A stretch of 30,865 bases of DNA from positions 1 to 30,865 of the IMG/VR virus record IMGVR_UViG_3300036806_000063, one strand, 5' to 3'. The stretch is from a virus. How positions within the stretch are numbered: the stretch's first letter is position 1; every line of letters starts with the position of its first letter. Shown here piece by piece: positions 5,299 through 13,429 of the stretch. The position numbers were made by a program, and so were the translations under genes. The notes beneath the pieces are model-generated. The model did not search any database. It saw nothing but the letters and a program-made list of their open reading frames with translations, and was not told the origin of the DNA.

Positions 5299-8061
5299 TC
5301 ACGTGGTCTGATTGCTATTGTTCTGAGTATAGCCGATGACGACGTTCCACAACTCGAGCGCCGTGGCCGTGGCGCCGGAATCCGCGAGCAAGACCGACGC
5401 TTGATAGGCGTTATTCTGCGAGTCGATGACGGTGCTCAATCCGCTCGAGGTCACGAGCTGCACCGCGCTCGATGAGCTATCCGTCTCGGGATGCGCGATC
5501 GTCGTGACCGCACCCGTGGTATGGGAAATCTGATCGACGCTCACCGTGAGTCGTTCCGTCGCCGGCGTGACGTAGGTCAACTTCCCGTAGATCGAGACCG
5601 ACGTGACCGTCACGCCGTTCGAGATTTTCAAACTCAGCGTGCCTTGCGCCTTGATCGGGTTCGAGCCGCTGTCCGCCTCGAACGTGCCTTTCGTCGGGTT
5701 CGGCCGCGCGGACGTGATCGTCGCGCTCGTCAGCGTGAACCCGCTGCCGACGTACGTGTCGAACTTCGACGCGACGTTGTTTAGGTACGCGCCCTGAATG
5801 TGCACGACGCGGAGCTGCACGCCGTTCCCGCCCGGCGCCGAGAACCCGACGATCGTGACGAATGCGGTCTGTCCGAACGTGAGCGTCGTGAAGTGCGTTT
5901 GTGTGGCCGTGTGCGCGCCGCCCAGGTTGATGAGCGTGCCGCTCGCGGCGACCGTGGCGTCAGCCGGATAGCCCGACGTCGAGAACGACCACCGAATCGA
6001 CTGCACGTCGCCGGGGAAGTCCGCGGTCCAACTCGTCTGGCCGTTAGCATCCACCGCGACCGTCCCCTGCGGGTTCTGCGTGGCGACCGGGATCGGATCG
6101 CCGCCGATCACATATGCGAATGAGGAAACGGTCGAGATGTCTTGGAGCGCCGCGCCGTAGATGTTGAACGCCGGCAGTTTGAAGAACACGGTCTGCCCGG
6201 CCTTCCCCTGCGGCCACGGCAGGCGCGCGACCGCGCCGTCCGCGAGGAGAAAGTGCTTCCCGCTCGCGTGTGAGTTGATCGTTGAGCCGTACAGTCCGCG
6301 GTAGAGCGTCGTGAGGTTGTAGTGCCCGGCGCTCGTGAGCGCCGCGTTCTTGTACGCAATCCATTCCGGCGATGCTGTCGACGCGCCCTCGACGAAACAC
6401 AGCGATTGCAAGTTGGCGAAGTCTGTCGCCGAGAACGCGGTCAGCGTGCGACCGGAGGCTGTCACGTCAACGGAGAGCGTGCTCGAGCCATCTTGCACCG
6501 GGTACGCGCTACCGAAACTCGCCAGCGTGCCGGTGAGTGTGCCGTATGCCGCCTTGCCGTTCACGATCCCGATTTGCGAGAACGTGATATTGTCCGTCGA
6601 GATCCAGACCTCACAGCCGCCCCAATTCGCGCCGCCCGTCGCGCCGAGCCACAACTCGAGCGGCGCCGACGCGAGCGCAGACGGACCCTCGACGATGATC
6701 GGCGTCGAGGTGTCTCCGGGGGCAACGTTGGCGTTCGGCATCGTGCCGCTGCCGGTCGCCGTGCCGTAGCGCGTGGCGCTCGCGGTGCCAAACGGCCAGT
6801 CCTCGGCGGTGCACTCGATGCCCGCCTCGTCAGCGAGCTCCTCGACGACGGTGAGGCGCACGGGCGTGACCGACAGCCCGGTTTGCGCCTCGGTCAGCGT
6901 CACGAGGTCCATCGGTTCGAGGAGCGAGTATTTCCAGCCGAGCCGAAACTGATAAGTGTTGCGCACGTTCTGCTCGCGCTGTAACCGCACTTGCGCGACC
7001 TGCTGCGCGACCGCGGCGCTCTTGATCGAGTGGAGCGTGAGCGTCGGCATCGCGACGAGGCCGTACGTCGACGCCGCGAATTGATCGGTCGCCGGATACG
7101 TCGTCGTGTTGTAGTCGAGGTCACGGTCTTGATATTCGACCACCACTTGATTAAACGCCGTCGACGGATCCTTGCGCGTGATCGTGATCGGGTCGAGATC
7201 CGCGCCACGTGGGAGAAAATCGACGTCGGTGAGATCGTAGAGCGGCGTCGTGTTCGGCGTGTAGGTGTGGCCGTTGCCCGTGCCTGGCGTGTCGCCGTAC
7301 GGCACGAATTTGAGCACGCCATCCGACCACACCGCGCCGGTGTTCGAGACCTCTAACAACTCGTTCAGGATGTCGGTCGTCGCGACCTGCGTGTCGATCG
7401 CCGGGCTCGCGAAGAGAGAGAACGCCGCGCAGTAGTCGGCGAACGTGCCGAGCGGTCCGATGCGCGCCGAGCTCCACCCGAGCCCGTATTGCGTCGACTC
7501 GAGCAAGTCGGGGATGATGTCGGCCGGGCTTGCGTCGATGACGCCGGAGTTATTCGCGCCCGGCGCGAAGCGTTTGAACCCTTGGATCTCCCACGAGTAG
7601 GACGAGAGCGAATCGTTCGGGAGTGGCGCGTTCGGGTTCGCGACATAGGCGGTGAGTTGGTACGGCACCGCCTGCGCGAGAAAGTTGGTTGTGAGATACG
7701 ACCACGCGGCCGGCGCGATCGTGCCGAGGAACAGCGACCACCCGTTGACGTCGTAGTTGCCGGCGAACGTGAGGTGTCCGTCTTTGTCACGCCACGTAAA
7801 AAAGATGCCGGCGATCGGCCCCTCGCACAGACCGATCGCGATCGGGGCCGTGTATTGTGTGCCGCCACTCGCCCCTTTGCTCTGCTGCTTCGACTGGCCG
7901 CCAGGGATCGGCAGCTTCGGCATGTGAATGAGGTTCCCAGCGATGCGCGCGGTGCCGTAGACGATCGGGATCGGTGAGCCATAGACCGAGGTCTGCACAC
8001 GAAACCCGCCGATGCCCGTTTGCTTCGGCGCGCCGTAGAACAGCCGCATCAAACCAGACAC
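5299..8061 (-). CDS. Large tail tip protein (Phage-tail_3-like, GTA-type tip)
   Basis: This is the host-contact protein of the tail tip, about 920 residues and the largest gene here. The N-terminus (MRLFYGAPKQTGIGGFRVQT) and the ARIAGNLIHMPKL region are typical of tail proteins following the NlpC/P60 tip peptidase. Residues around 280-430 (FNQVVVEYQDRDLDYNT, then QFRLGWKYSLLEPMDLVTLT) match the Phage-tail_3 type. The C-terminal third is Ser/Thr/Gly-rich beta sequence, probably the receptor-binding part. GGAGGT (8066-8071) lies 4 bases from a GTG at 8061, the chosen start. GTG 8073 and ATG 8049 are alternatives. It overlaps the peptidase gene by 13 bases. Confidence 0.88.
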   Translation of the reverse strand: MSGLMRLFYGAPKQTGIGGFRVQTSVYGSPIPIVYGTARIAGNLIHMPKLPIPGGQSKQQSKGASGGTQYTAPIAIGLCEGPIAGIFFTWRDKDGHLTFAGNYDVNGWSLFLGTIAPAAWSYLTTNFLAQAVPYQLTAYVANPNAPLPNDSLSSYSWEIQGFKRFAPGANNSGVIDASPADIIPDLLESTQYGLGWSSARIGPLGTFADYCAAFSLFASPAIDTQVATTDILNELLEVSNTGAVWSDGVLKFVPYGDTPGTGNGHTYTPNTTPLYDLTDVDFLPRGADLDPITITRKDPSTAFNQVVVEYQDRDLDYNTTTYPATDQFAASTYGLVAMPTLTLHSIKSAAVAQQVAQVRLQREQNVRNTYQFRLGWKYSLLEPMDLVTLTEAQTGLSVTPVRLTVVEELADEAGIECTAEDWPFGTASATRYGTATGSGTMPNANVAPGDTSTPIIVEGPSALASAPLELWLGATGGANWGGCEVWISTDNITFSQIGIVNGKAAYGTLTGTLASFGSAYPVQDGSSTLSVDVTASGRTLTAFSATDFANLQSLCFVEGASTASPEWIAYKNAALTSAGHYNLTTLYRGLYGSTINSHASGKHFLLADGAVARLPWPQGKAGQTVFFKLPAFNIYGAALQDISTVSSFAYVIGGDPIPVATQNPQGTVAVDANGQTSWTADFPGDVQSIRWSFSTSGYPADATVAASGTLINLGGAHTATQTHFTTLTFGQTAFVTIVGFSAPGGNGVQLRVVHIQGAYLNNVASKFDTYVGSGFTLTSATITSARPNPTKGTFEADSGSNPIKAQGTLSLKISNGVTVTSVSIYGKLTYVTPATERLTVSVDQISHTTGAVTTIAHPETDSSSSAVQLVTSSGLSTVIDSQNNAYQASVLLADSGATATALELWNVVIGYTQNNSNQTT

Positions 8062-8534
8062 GACAACCTCCACGCGCTATGGAGCCGCGCGAACAGTGGT
8101 GTACCTGGCCGACACTCCTCTTCGATCACGCCAGCGCCCCGGAATGCGTGGATCACGCGCCCTTCCTCGCCCCACTCGAGAACGATCGCGCCATGACTGG
8201 CTGACCGGCCATACCGAAAAAGCACGATGTCGCCAGGCGCGGCCGACTCGCGCGGCGCGTTATAGCAGAACTTGGCGACCCACTCGAGAAGCCGGTCGTC
8301 GTCGGTGTGCATGAACCAATCTGGCGCGTAGAACGCGAGCCGAGGCGAGATGTCGGGGACGAGCCCGCACTCCGAATAGACGGCGATGAGGAATTGCCCG
8401 CAATCGACGCCGGTGCCCTTGAGCCGCGCCCCGTGGTGAAACGGTGTGCCGAGCCAGGATCGGGCCGTAGCGACGACTTGGGAGCGACGGGCAAGCACTG
8501 TGGCCGGGATCGCGCCGAGCGATGGCACGGTCAC
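8049..8534 (-). CDS. NlpC/P60 family tail tip peptidase
   Basis: This 161-residue cysteine peptidase of the NlpC/P60 fold is located in the tail tip, where such proteins open peptidoglycan during DNA entry. The conserved segments are visible: WLGTPFHHGA at residues 27-36, the nucleophile Cys45 in GVDCGQF, His114 in SHGAIVLEWG and His129 in VIHAF. The length matches the gene-transfer-agent gp14 class. GTG 8534 overlaps the TGA of the preceding gene (GTGA), so the start is set there. It sits in the standard order DUF2460, DUF2163, NlpC/P60, tip protein. Confidence 0.92.
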   Translation of the reverse strand: MTVPSLGAIPATVLARRSQVVATARSWLGTPFHHGARLKGTGVDCGQFLIAVYSECGLVPDISPRLAFYAPDWFMHTDDDRLLEWVAKFCYNAPRESAAPGDIVLFRYGRSASHGAIVLEWGEEGRVIHAFRGAGVIEEECRPGTPLFARLHSAWRLSCLV

Positions 8535-9436
8535 CGGGCGTTCTCCGGCGCCGGCACGTAGGGATAGCCGCGGAAGTGGGCCAGGTTCGCGAACTTGGTC
8601 GTGCAGGTCGCTTGCAGTTTGTCGCACCCGGGGAAGATGCTAAATGCGTCACCGTTTACCGGAGCAAACCGGAACGGGGCCGTCGGGATGACCGTGCCCC
8701 CGGCGTTCGTGAACGTTTTGACCGTGCGCGTTGAATCGGGACCGAGGCCGGCGTTCTGCCCCGAGGTGAACGTGATCGCGCCCAGCTCGAAATAGCCGTC
8801 CGCCTGCGCAAGGTTCGTGAGGATGACGCTCGCCGTGGATCCGCCGGCGGCAGCGCCGCCCACGGTGAACGCCGCGCGATTGAGCGTGCACCCCGCGTCG
8901 TACACGTTGTGCAGACAGCCAGGCGACCAGAGGTTGCGCGGAAGTGTGAGCTGGAGATAGGTGAGATCCGAGTTCACCGTGATCTGCACGCCGGTGCGCG
9001 TCGACACGACCTGGCCGACGACGCCCCAAAAGTTAATGAGCGTGCCCTTCGAGACGTCGCCCCACGTCGCCATGTAGAGCCGCTCGAGCACGACGCGCGC
9101 GCCGTCGAAGTAGCCGGTCCGCCCCTGCTGCGGGAGCGGCAGACCGAGGAGCGTTTGCCCGGCCACGGTCGCGAGCGTAATCGTCATCGAGTCAACCTCG
9201 AGACCAACGATGAGCTTCACGGCGGCGCGGGTGAACGTCGGGTACGGCGTGCCCTCGCCGCCGGCGAAGAACGTGTGGCTCGCGTTGTCGACCTGGCTCA
9301 CGGCAGTCACGTCACCGGGCGCGCTCGTGAGGTAGAACGTCGGCCCGTTGACGGGAATAACCGTCAACAGATCCGCGACGTAGAATTCGGTCGAGGAATT
9401 GAGGAACGCGATGAGCGCAGGCGAAGCGTTACGCAC
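8531..9436 (-). CDS. Tail tip hub protein, DUF2163/phage BR0599 family
   Basis: The protein has 301 residues. It carries hallmarks of the DUF2163/BR0599 family (gene transfer agent gp13 class): an N-terminal distal-tail-like domain (YVADLLTVIPVNGPTFYLTS), a central Cys motif CLHNVYDAGCTLNRAAF, and the C-terminal PGCDKLQATCTTKFANLAHF followed by FRGYPYVP. Homologues form the tail hub and some bind an iron-sulfur cluster through conserved cysteines; four to five cysteines are visible here. The start is GTG 9436, three bases after the previous stop. The next gene overlaps it by 4 bases. Confidence 0.9.
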   Translation of the reverse strand: MRNASPALIAFLNSSTEFYVADLLTVIPVNGPTFYLTSAPGDVTAVSQVDNASHTFFAGGEGTPYPTFTRAAVKLIVGLEVDSMTITLATVAGQTLLGLPLPQQGRTGYFDGARVVLERLYMATWGDVSKGTLINFWGVVGQVVSTRTGVQITVNSDLTYLQLTLPRNLWSPGCLHNVYDAGCTLNRAAFTVGGAAAGGSTASVILTNLAQADGYFELGAITFTSGQNAGLGPDSTRTVKTFTNAGGTVIPTAPFRFAPVNGDAFSIFPGCDKLQATCTTKFANLAHFRGYPYVPAPENAR

Positions 9437-9439
9437 GAT

Positions 9440-10045
9440 CTACGAACCGATCACGGATTTGAACGCGAGCCCGCCCTGTGACCAAAACGCGCTATTGAAG
9501 TTCGTGAAGTCCGGCGCGTCCGTGTCGAACCGCGCGCGCCAGTAGTAGCCGCCGGTCCACGTGAGCGCGTGCCCGACCGAGACAGGCGCGGTGAACGTGA
9601 CGAGGCCGTTCACAATGTTGTAATCGACGCCGGCGGTTTTAACGACGCCGTTGTCTTTGATCACCGGCACGCCGTTCAGGTTGTAGACGAATTCGGCGAA
9701 CCCCGCGACGGAGAACGTGCGCAAGAGTTGGAACGCCGTCGTCGCGCCGTCGCCCGTGGCGAACTGCTGGCCCGTGACCGTGTTGTCGGTCGGATCGCTG
9801 TAGAGGAACGAGTCGAACATCCCCTGCCGAGCGAGATAGAAATTCGCGAGGGTCTGGAAGTCGGGCGTGGTCGGGTCGATGCGGAGAAAGTTGTGCACGA
9901 CGTTCCACCGCCATTGCGGATACGGCGCGAACGCCGCGCGCAGCTCGCGGAAGCTGACCGACGCCTGGACCTTGGTCGCGAAGTTCGGCGTCTTGACGAC
10001 CGGCCATCCGAGCCCGGCGAGCGAGGGGAACACCGCGTTCGACAT
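9440..10045 (-). CDS. Distal tail protein, DUF2460/TIGR02217 family
   Basis: This 201-residue protein follows the tape measure gene. It begins MSNAVFPSLAGLGWPVVKTP and contains YPQWRWNVVHNFLR (residues 42-55) and LANFYLARQGMFDSFLYSDP (about 66-85), the core of the DUF2460 family. These proteins form the distal tail ring joining tube and tip, equivalent to gene transfer agent gp12. Full family length, ATG start, three bases from both neighbours. It should act with the DUF2163, NlpC/P60 and tip proteins encoded next. Confidence 0.92.
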   Translation of the reverse strand: MSNAVFPSLAGLGWPVVKTPNFATKVQASVSFRELRAAFAPYPQWRWNVVHNFLRIDPTTPDFQTLANFYLARQGMFDSFLYSDPTDNTVTGQQFATGDGATTAFQLLRTFSVAGFAEFVYNLNGVPVIKDNGVVKTAGVDYNIVNGLVTFTAPVSVGHALTWTGGYYWRARFDTDAPDFTNFNSAFWSQGGLAFKSVIGS

Positions 10046-10048
10046 CGC

Positions 10049-11719
10049 TCACCCTCGGCCGGGCGCGGTCGGGAGCCGGATCCCTTGCCCGACGCCGGCG
10101 ACGACGGCCTTCGCGAACGTCGTCGAGTTTTTCATCGCGAAGTCGTGGAATGAGCCGGCGTCCATCGTTTGAATACTCACATTGTATTGCGGCGCGGCAC
10201 CGCCGGAGGACGACGACGACGCTGCGCCGCCGCTACTGCCGCCACCACCGCTACTACTGCCGCCGCCGCCAAAGGAACCCGCGAGCGCGAGCACAGCGGC
10301 CAACGTGCCGAGTCCGATCGCCGCGGCGGTGATCGGGTCGAACTTGCTGGATGCCCAGGCCCACGCCGCCGCCGCCGCCTTCGCGGCCTGAATCCCGATG
10401 AACTGGACGGCGGCCCACGCCTCTTGCGCGATCTCGTTCGTGACGCCGCCAACTGTCAGCCCCTGCCGCGCGAGCCACATTGCCGCGTGGCTCTCAAGCA
10501 TCTTGGCCTCGGCCGTCGCGGCCTCGACGACGAGGTCTCGCATGAGCGTTCGGAAGAAATCGCGCATCGTTTCGCCGCCGCGCTGAAAGCCTTTGATCGC
10601 ATTGTTCCATGCGTCGGGGATCGCGTTGAACGTGTCCTGCCATCCTTTCGCCACGTCCGCCTGCTGCTTCTCCATCCACTTTTGTTCTTCCTCGGCGCTC
10701 TTTTGCATCGCCGCCGCCAGCTCGGCCGCGAGCTTGCGATCGCGCAGCCAATCCGCATAGCCGCCGTCGTTCGGCGTCTCGACAGTCGGCGCCGGTGTCT
10801 TTGGGTTGAGCAGTGCGTTCAGCGACGGGTCGTTCGCGAGCGCCGCCGTCGGGTCTTCTTGTTTGAGCAAGTGCAGCCAGACGAGCAGTCCCTTCACCTG
10901 CTGCACGAGTACAACGAATTGGTTGGCGACCCAGAGCACGACGTGGCCGAGCGTCTCGAGCAACGGCATGAAGATTTCCGACAGCTCTCGACCGGCGACG
11001 GCCATTTCGGCGTGATAGACTTTCATCGAGTCGACATACTTGTTGATCGCTTCGACGTCGTCCTCGCCCATCGTAATGCCGAGCTGGTCGGACTGCTTCT
11101 CGAGCGCCTCGATGCCGCCGGCGCCCTCGTTGAGCAGCGGGATCAACTCCGCACCGGCGCGGCCAAACAAGTTCATCGCGATCGCGGTCTTGCCGGTGCC
11201 GTCCTCCATCGTCGCGAACCGTTGCGCGACTTCGAGGAGGAGCGTGTTGAGCGGCACGAGGTTGCCGTTCGCGTCGGCGATCGAGATCCCGAGCGCGTGG
11301 AACGCTTCGGCCGCCGGCGTGGTCGCGCTCAGTTTCGCCGCCTCGACGTTGCGCGCGAGTCGCTCCATGCCCGTCTCGAGCTGCTCGAACGAGACGTCGG
11401 ACAGGTCAGCGGCGTAGCGTAGCCGCGAGAGCTCCTCGGCTGTCGTGCCGATTTTCTGCGCGCCGATCTCGAGCTGCTTTCCAAGTTCGGCGGTGCTCGA
11501 GATCATTTCTCCGAACAACTCGCCACCTTCGACGAGCGCCATGATCGCGAGGAGCGGACCGAGCGCGGCCTCGATCGACGCGGACATCGCCTCGAACGAT
11601 CCCGCGATGGCTTCGGTGCCTTCGGCAACGACGCCGGCCGCCTCGGTCATCGACGCGACGAGGCCGGTGATGTTGCCGGCAATGTTGACTAGGACGCCGT
11701 CGACCGTCTCGTCTGCCAT
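10049..11719 (-). CDS. Tail tape measure protein
   Basis: The protein has 556 residues and lies directly after the frameshifted chaperone pair, the canonical tape measure position. It is mostly helical with hydrophobic stretches at about 39-72 and 235-290, and contains the tape-measure-type pattern TAEELSRLRYAADLSDVSFE and AMNLFGRAGAELIPLL. A Trp/Met-rich helical segment (EEEQKWMEKQQADVAKGW) comes before a Gly/Ser-rich linker near residues 493-520. If about 0.15 nm per residue applies, the tail would be roughly 80 nm, a short to medium siphovirus tail. ATG 11719 is 13 bases downstream of the -1 frame ORF stop. Confidence 0.9.
   Translation of the reverse strand: MADETVDGVLVNIAGNITGLVASMTEAAGVVAEGTEAIAGSFEAMSASIEAALGPLLAIMALVEGGELFGEMISSTAELGKQLEIGAQKIGTTAEELSRLRYAADLSDVSFEQLETGMERLARNVEAAKLSATTPAAEAFHALGISIADANGNLVPLNTLLLEVAQRFATMEDGTGKTAIAMNLFGRAGAELIPLLNEGAGGIEALEKQSDQLGITMGEDDVEAINKYVDSMKVYHAEMAVAGRELSEIFMPLLETLGHVVLWVANQFVVLVQQVKGLLVWLHLLKQEDPTAALANDPSLNALLNPKTPAPTVETPNDGGYADWLRDRKLAAELAAAMQKSAEEEQKWMEKQQADVAKGWQDTFNAIPDAWNNAIKGFQRGGETMRDFFRTLMRDLVVEAATAEAKMLESHAAMWLARQGLTVGGVTNEIAQEAWAAVQFIGIQAAKAAAAAWAWASSKFDPITAAAIGLGTLAAVLALAGSFGGGGSSSGGGGSSGGAASSSSSGGAAPQYNVSIQTMDAGSFHDFAMKNSTTFAKAVVAGVGQGIRLPTAPGRG
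10198..10272 (-). repeat. Low-complexity GGC/AGC-type tract coding Gly/Ser linker
   Basis: A short tract of GCC-, GAC- and TAC-type triplets on the plus strand encodes the Gly/Ser linker near the C-terminus of the tape measure protein. It stays in frame and looks like ordinary low-complexity coding sequence, prone to length change by slippage. Confidence 0.6.
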
Positions 11720-11732
11720 GCGCTCGCCTCGC

Positions 11733-12005
11733 TCACCGTTGATTCGCCGCCGCCTTCACGCCGGCGACGAACGATGCGACGTCCTGTTCAGTCGAGCGCG
11801 CCGCGCTCTGGCCGTCTCCGACGCCCGCCACGGCGTCGATGATCGACTTTAACACTACATGCGTCGGCGGTTCCTCGGTCCAGTAGAGCAGCAGCTCGAG
11901 CGCGTCGTCGATCGTGGTCTCGTCGAGCTGCGGGTACGTCCACCCCGTCGCGGTGATTAGCCGGCCACAGATGCGCCGGACATCGAAGTCGACGGGGCCT
12001 CCGCT
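11733..12005 (-). CDS. Tail assembly chaperone C-terminal extension, -1 frame (gpT-like)
   Basis: This hidden ORF has no start codon of its own in its useful length. It lies in the -1 frame relative to the 11957-12358 gene and runs to TGA at 11733-11735. After the slip the product reads SGGPVDFDVRRICGRLITAT, then GWTYPQLDETTIDDALELLL, ending AGVKAAANQR. The WTYPQLDETT/ALELLLYW pattern fits tail chaperone extensions placed between the tail tube and tape measure genes. The frame is open up to a TGA near 12089. GGGGGAA at 12005-12011 is in the X XXY YYZ register and is the likely slip site, giving a fusion of about 208 residues (118 plus 90). Confidence 0.8.
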   Translation of the reverse strand, partial: SGGPVDFDVRRICGRLITATGWTYPQLDETTIDDALELLLYWTEEPPTHVVLKSIIDAVAGVGDGQSAARSTEQDVASFVAGVKAAANQR

Positions 12006-12358
12006 TCCCCCGTGGGAACGCGCGCCCCCGGTGTGCCACTGTAGACGGCGTACTTGCAGCAGTTCGCGAGCGCGAGAAACCCCTCGTCATAGGCCATCTC
12101 GTCGAGCGCGCGGGCGATCACGTCGACCGACGTGTCCGACGCGGCGGCGGCGATCGTGATCATCGTGTCGATCTCGGCCGGGGACGGAAGCTGTCCGGCT
12201 TTCAGTCGTCCCGCCGCCGTGGTCACGAGCGCCGTGACCGCCCCGTGCAACTCCGGATTTTTTCGGAGCTGTCCCATTCGCAGTTTCGTGACGCGGAGCG
12301 TGAGCGTGCCGACGTCGATTACGAACGCCGGCACGGTCGGTGTGGTCGGACTCGTCAT
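11957..12358 (-). CDS. Tail assembly chaperone (gpG-like)
   Basis: The protein has 133 residues, with ATG 12358 fourteen bases after the tail tube gene. The N-terminus is beta-like (VPAFVIDVGTLTLRVTKLR) and the rest helical, including DTMITIAAAASDTSVDVIAR and DEMAYDEGFLALANCCKYAV. Proteins of this size between the tube and tape measure genes coat the tape measure during tail assembly and are made as a short form plus a longer frameshifted form. The short form here ends STSMSGASVAG. The assignment rests on position, size and the -1 frame partner rather than on strong sequence similarity. Confidence 0.8.
   Translation of the reverse strand: MTSPTTPTVPAFVIDVGTLTLRVTKLRMGQLRKNPELHGAVTALVTTAAGRLKAGQLPSPAEIDTMITIAAAASDTSVDVIARALDEMAYDEGFLALANCCKYAVYSGTPGARVPTGEAEAPSTSMSGASVAG
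12005..12011 (-). other. Candidate -1 frameshift slip site GGGGGAA
   Basis: In the chaperone frame the codons read ..G GGG GAA, matching the register needed for slippage back by one base. The P-site GGG can re-pair perfectly; the A-site GAA re-pairs only partly (to GGA), so the heptamer is not the ideal form. It lies 48 bases before the end of the upstream ORF, inside the overlap of the two frames. No downstream pseudoknot was worked out. Confidence 0.6.
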
Positions 12359-12372
12359 GCGCGCAAGACTCC

Positions 12373-13110
12373 TTACTCGCTCGAGTAGAGATCCAGCACT
12401 CGACCGAGGCTGTCGGCGTACGCCTCGAACGGCATCGAGAGCATTGTGAAATCAGTGTTCTTGAATGTGAAGTCGAGGCCGGGGACAACGACGGAGTAGA
12501 GCTTGATGCCGCTCGTCTGGCCGCCGTACTGATTGAACAGCGCGCCGGTGAACGTGTTGGCCGCGCCCATGAGCGAATTCGAGAGCGACACCGTCTGGCC
12601 GGTGGCGGCGGTGTAGCTGTAGTTCATGCTCACGACGTGGCCTTGGTCCGCGCTCGCGAACGTATACACGCCGGCGCTCACCGCATACTGTCCCGTGCCT
12701 GGCGCCGAGGCCACGCGCGTCATCGGCTTGGATGCGCTCAGATCGTACACGCTGAGATCGGCGCCGAAGTTTGCCGAGTTCAACACCGTCACCTGAAACG
12801 GCGTCGTCGGGATCGTGGCCGTCTCGCCGATCGCGCCGATGACTTGGCCCGTGGCAATCGTTGCGCCGGACAGCGCCTGTTTGATGAGCGAGCCGGTGAA
12901 CGACGCGAACTTGGCCGTGCCGGAGATCGCCAACTCGGCCTCGGCCACTGCCGCCGCGACCTTGTTCTGTCCGTACAACTTTTTGAGGCTCGAGCTCGAC
13001 TTGAGCGAGATGTCTTGCAGCGTCGCGCAGATGATGGGCGTCGGGTTCGAGCCCGCCGGCGTGAACGCGAGCAGGCCCGATCCAAAGCCAATTTGGCCGC
13101 CGTTCGGCAT
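12373..13110 (-). CDS. Major tail tube protein
   Basis: This 245-residue protein is rich in Ser, Thr, Ala and Gly with many short beta strands, as expected for a tail tube subunit. It begins MPNGGQIGFGSGLLAFTPAG. The central part contains LKKLYGQNKVAAAVAEAELA and FASFTGSLIKQALSG. The C-terminal part (GIKLYSVVVPGLDFTFKNTD, then FEAYADSLGRVLDLYSSE) fits tube proteins of HK97-like siphoviruses. It lies just ahead of the tail chaperone and tape measure genes, the standard place for the tube gene. The ATG is 2 bases from the previous stop. Confidence 0.85.
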   Translation of the reverse strand: MPNGGQIGFGSGLLAFTPAGSNPTPIICATLQDISLKSSSSLKKLYGQNKVAAAVAEAELAISGTAKFASFTGSLIKQALSGATIATGQVIGAIGETATIPTTPFQVTVLNSANFGADLSVYDLSASKPMTRVASAPGTGQYAVSAGVYTFASADQGHVVSMNYSYTAATGQTVSLSNSLMGAANTFTGALFNQYGGQTSGIKLYSVVVPGLDFTFKNTDFTMLSMPFEAYADSLGRVLDLYSSE

Positions 13111-13112
13111 GC

Positions 13113-13391
13113 TTACCCCTTCGCCGCGGTCGCGGCGCTGAATCCTGCGACGAGAGTGCGAAGCGCGTTGATCGACCGCGTCACGTGCGCGATGCGCGCG
13201 GGATCGGTGCCGGCGAGTCCGGTGACGGCCTTAGCGAATTCGTCCGCGCTCGGCGCCTTCCGGTTTTTCACGATCGCCGCCCACAGCGTCTTCGCCGCGT
13301 CGGCGTCGAGGAGCGGGTCGAGGTTCTGGGCCGTCGCGCTTTCCCACGCGCTCAACTCGCGGTGCTGCCGTTGTTCTGGTGTCTCTGTCAT
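13113..13391 (-). CDS. Small hypothetical protein before the tail tube gene
   Basis: The gene encodes 92 residues starting MTETPEQRQHRELSAWESAT. The start ATG 13391 is preceded by GAGGATTGT, giving an AGGA ribosome binding site 6 bases away, which is preferred over upstream in-frame codons. The protein is helical and soluble (DADAAKTLWAAIVKNRKAPS, then AFSAATAAKG-like Ala-rich end). It lies between the tail completion gene and the tail tube gene and may be a minor tail assembly factor. No family is recognised. Confidence 0.7.
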   Translation of the reverse strand: MTETPEQRQHRELSAWESATAQNLDPLLDADAAKTLWAAIVKNRKAPSADEFAKAVTGLAGTDPARIAHVTRSINALRTLVAGFSAATAAKG

Positions 13392-13429
13392 ACAATCCTC
13401 ACGAGTCGGCGGGGGAACGACGGGCAATC

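Noticed and set aside
10169-11422. 417-codon open frame on the plus strand opposite the tape measure gene
   Set aside because: It is Arg-, Leu- and His-rich without domain pattern and is antisense to a clearly recognised gene; long antisense frames are expected at this GC content.
11788-12090. 100-codon minus-strand frame over the chaperone junction
   Set aside because: It is in the third frame and gives an Arg/His-rich product. The -1 frame ORF to 11733 has the protein-like sequence and the right register for frameshifting.
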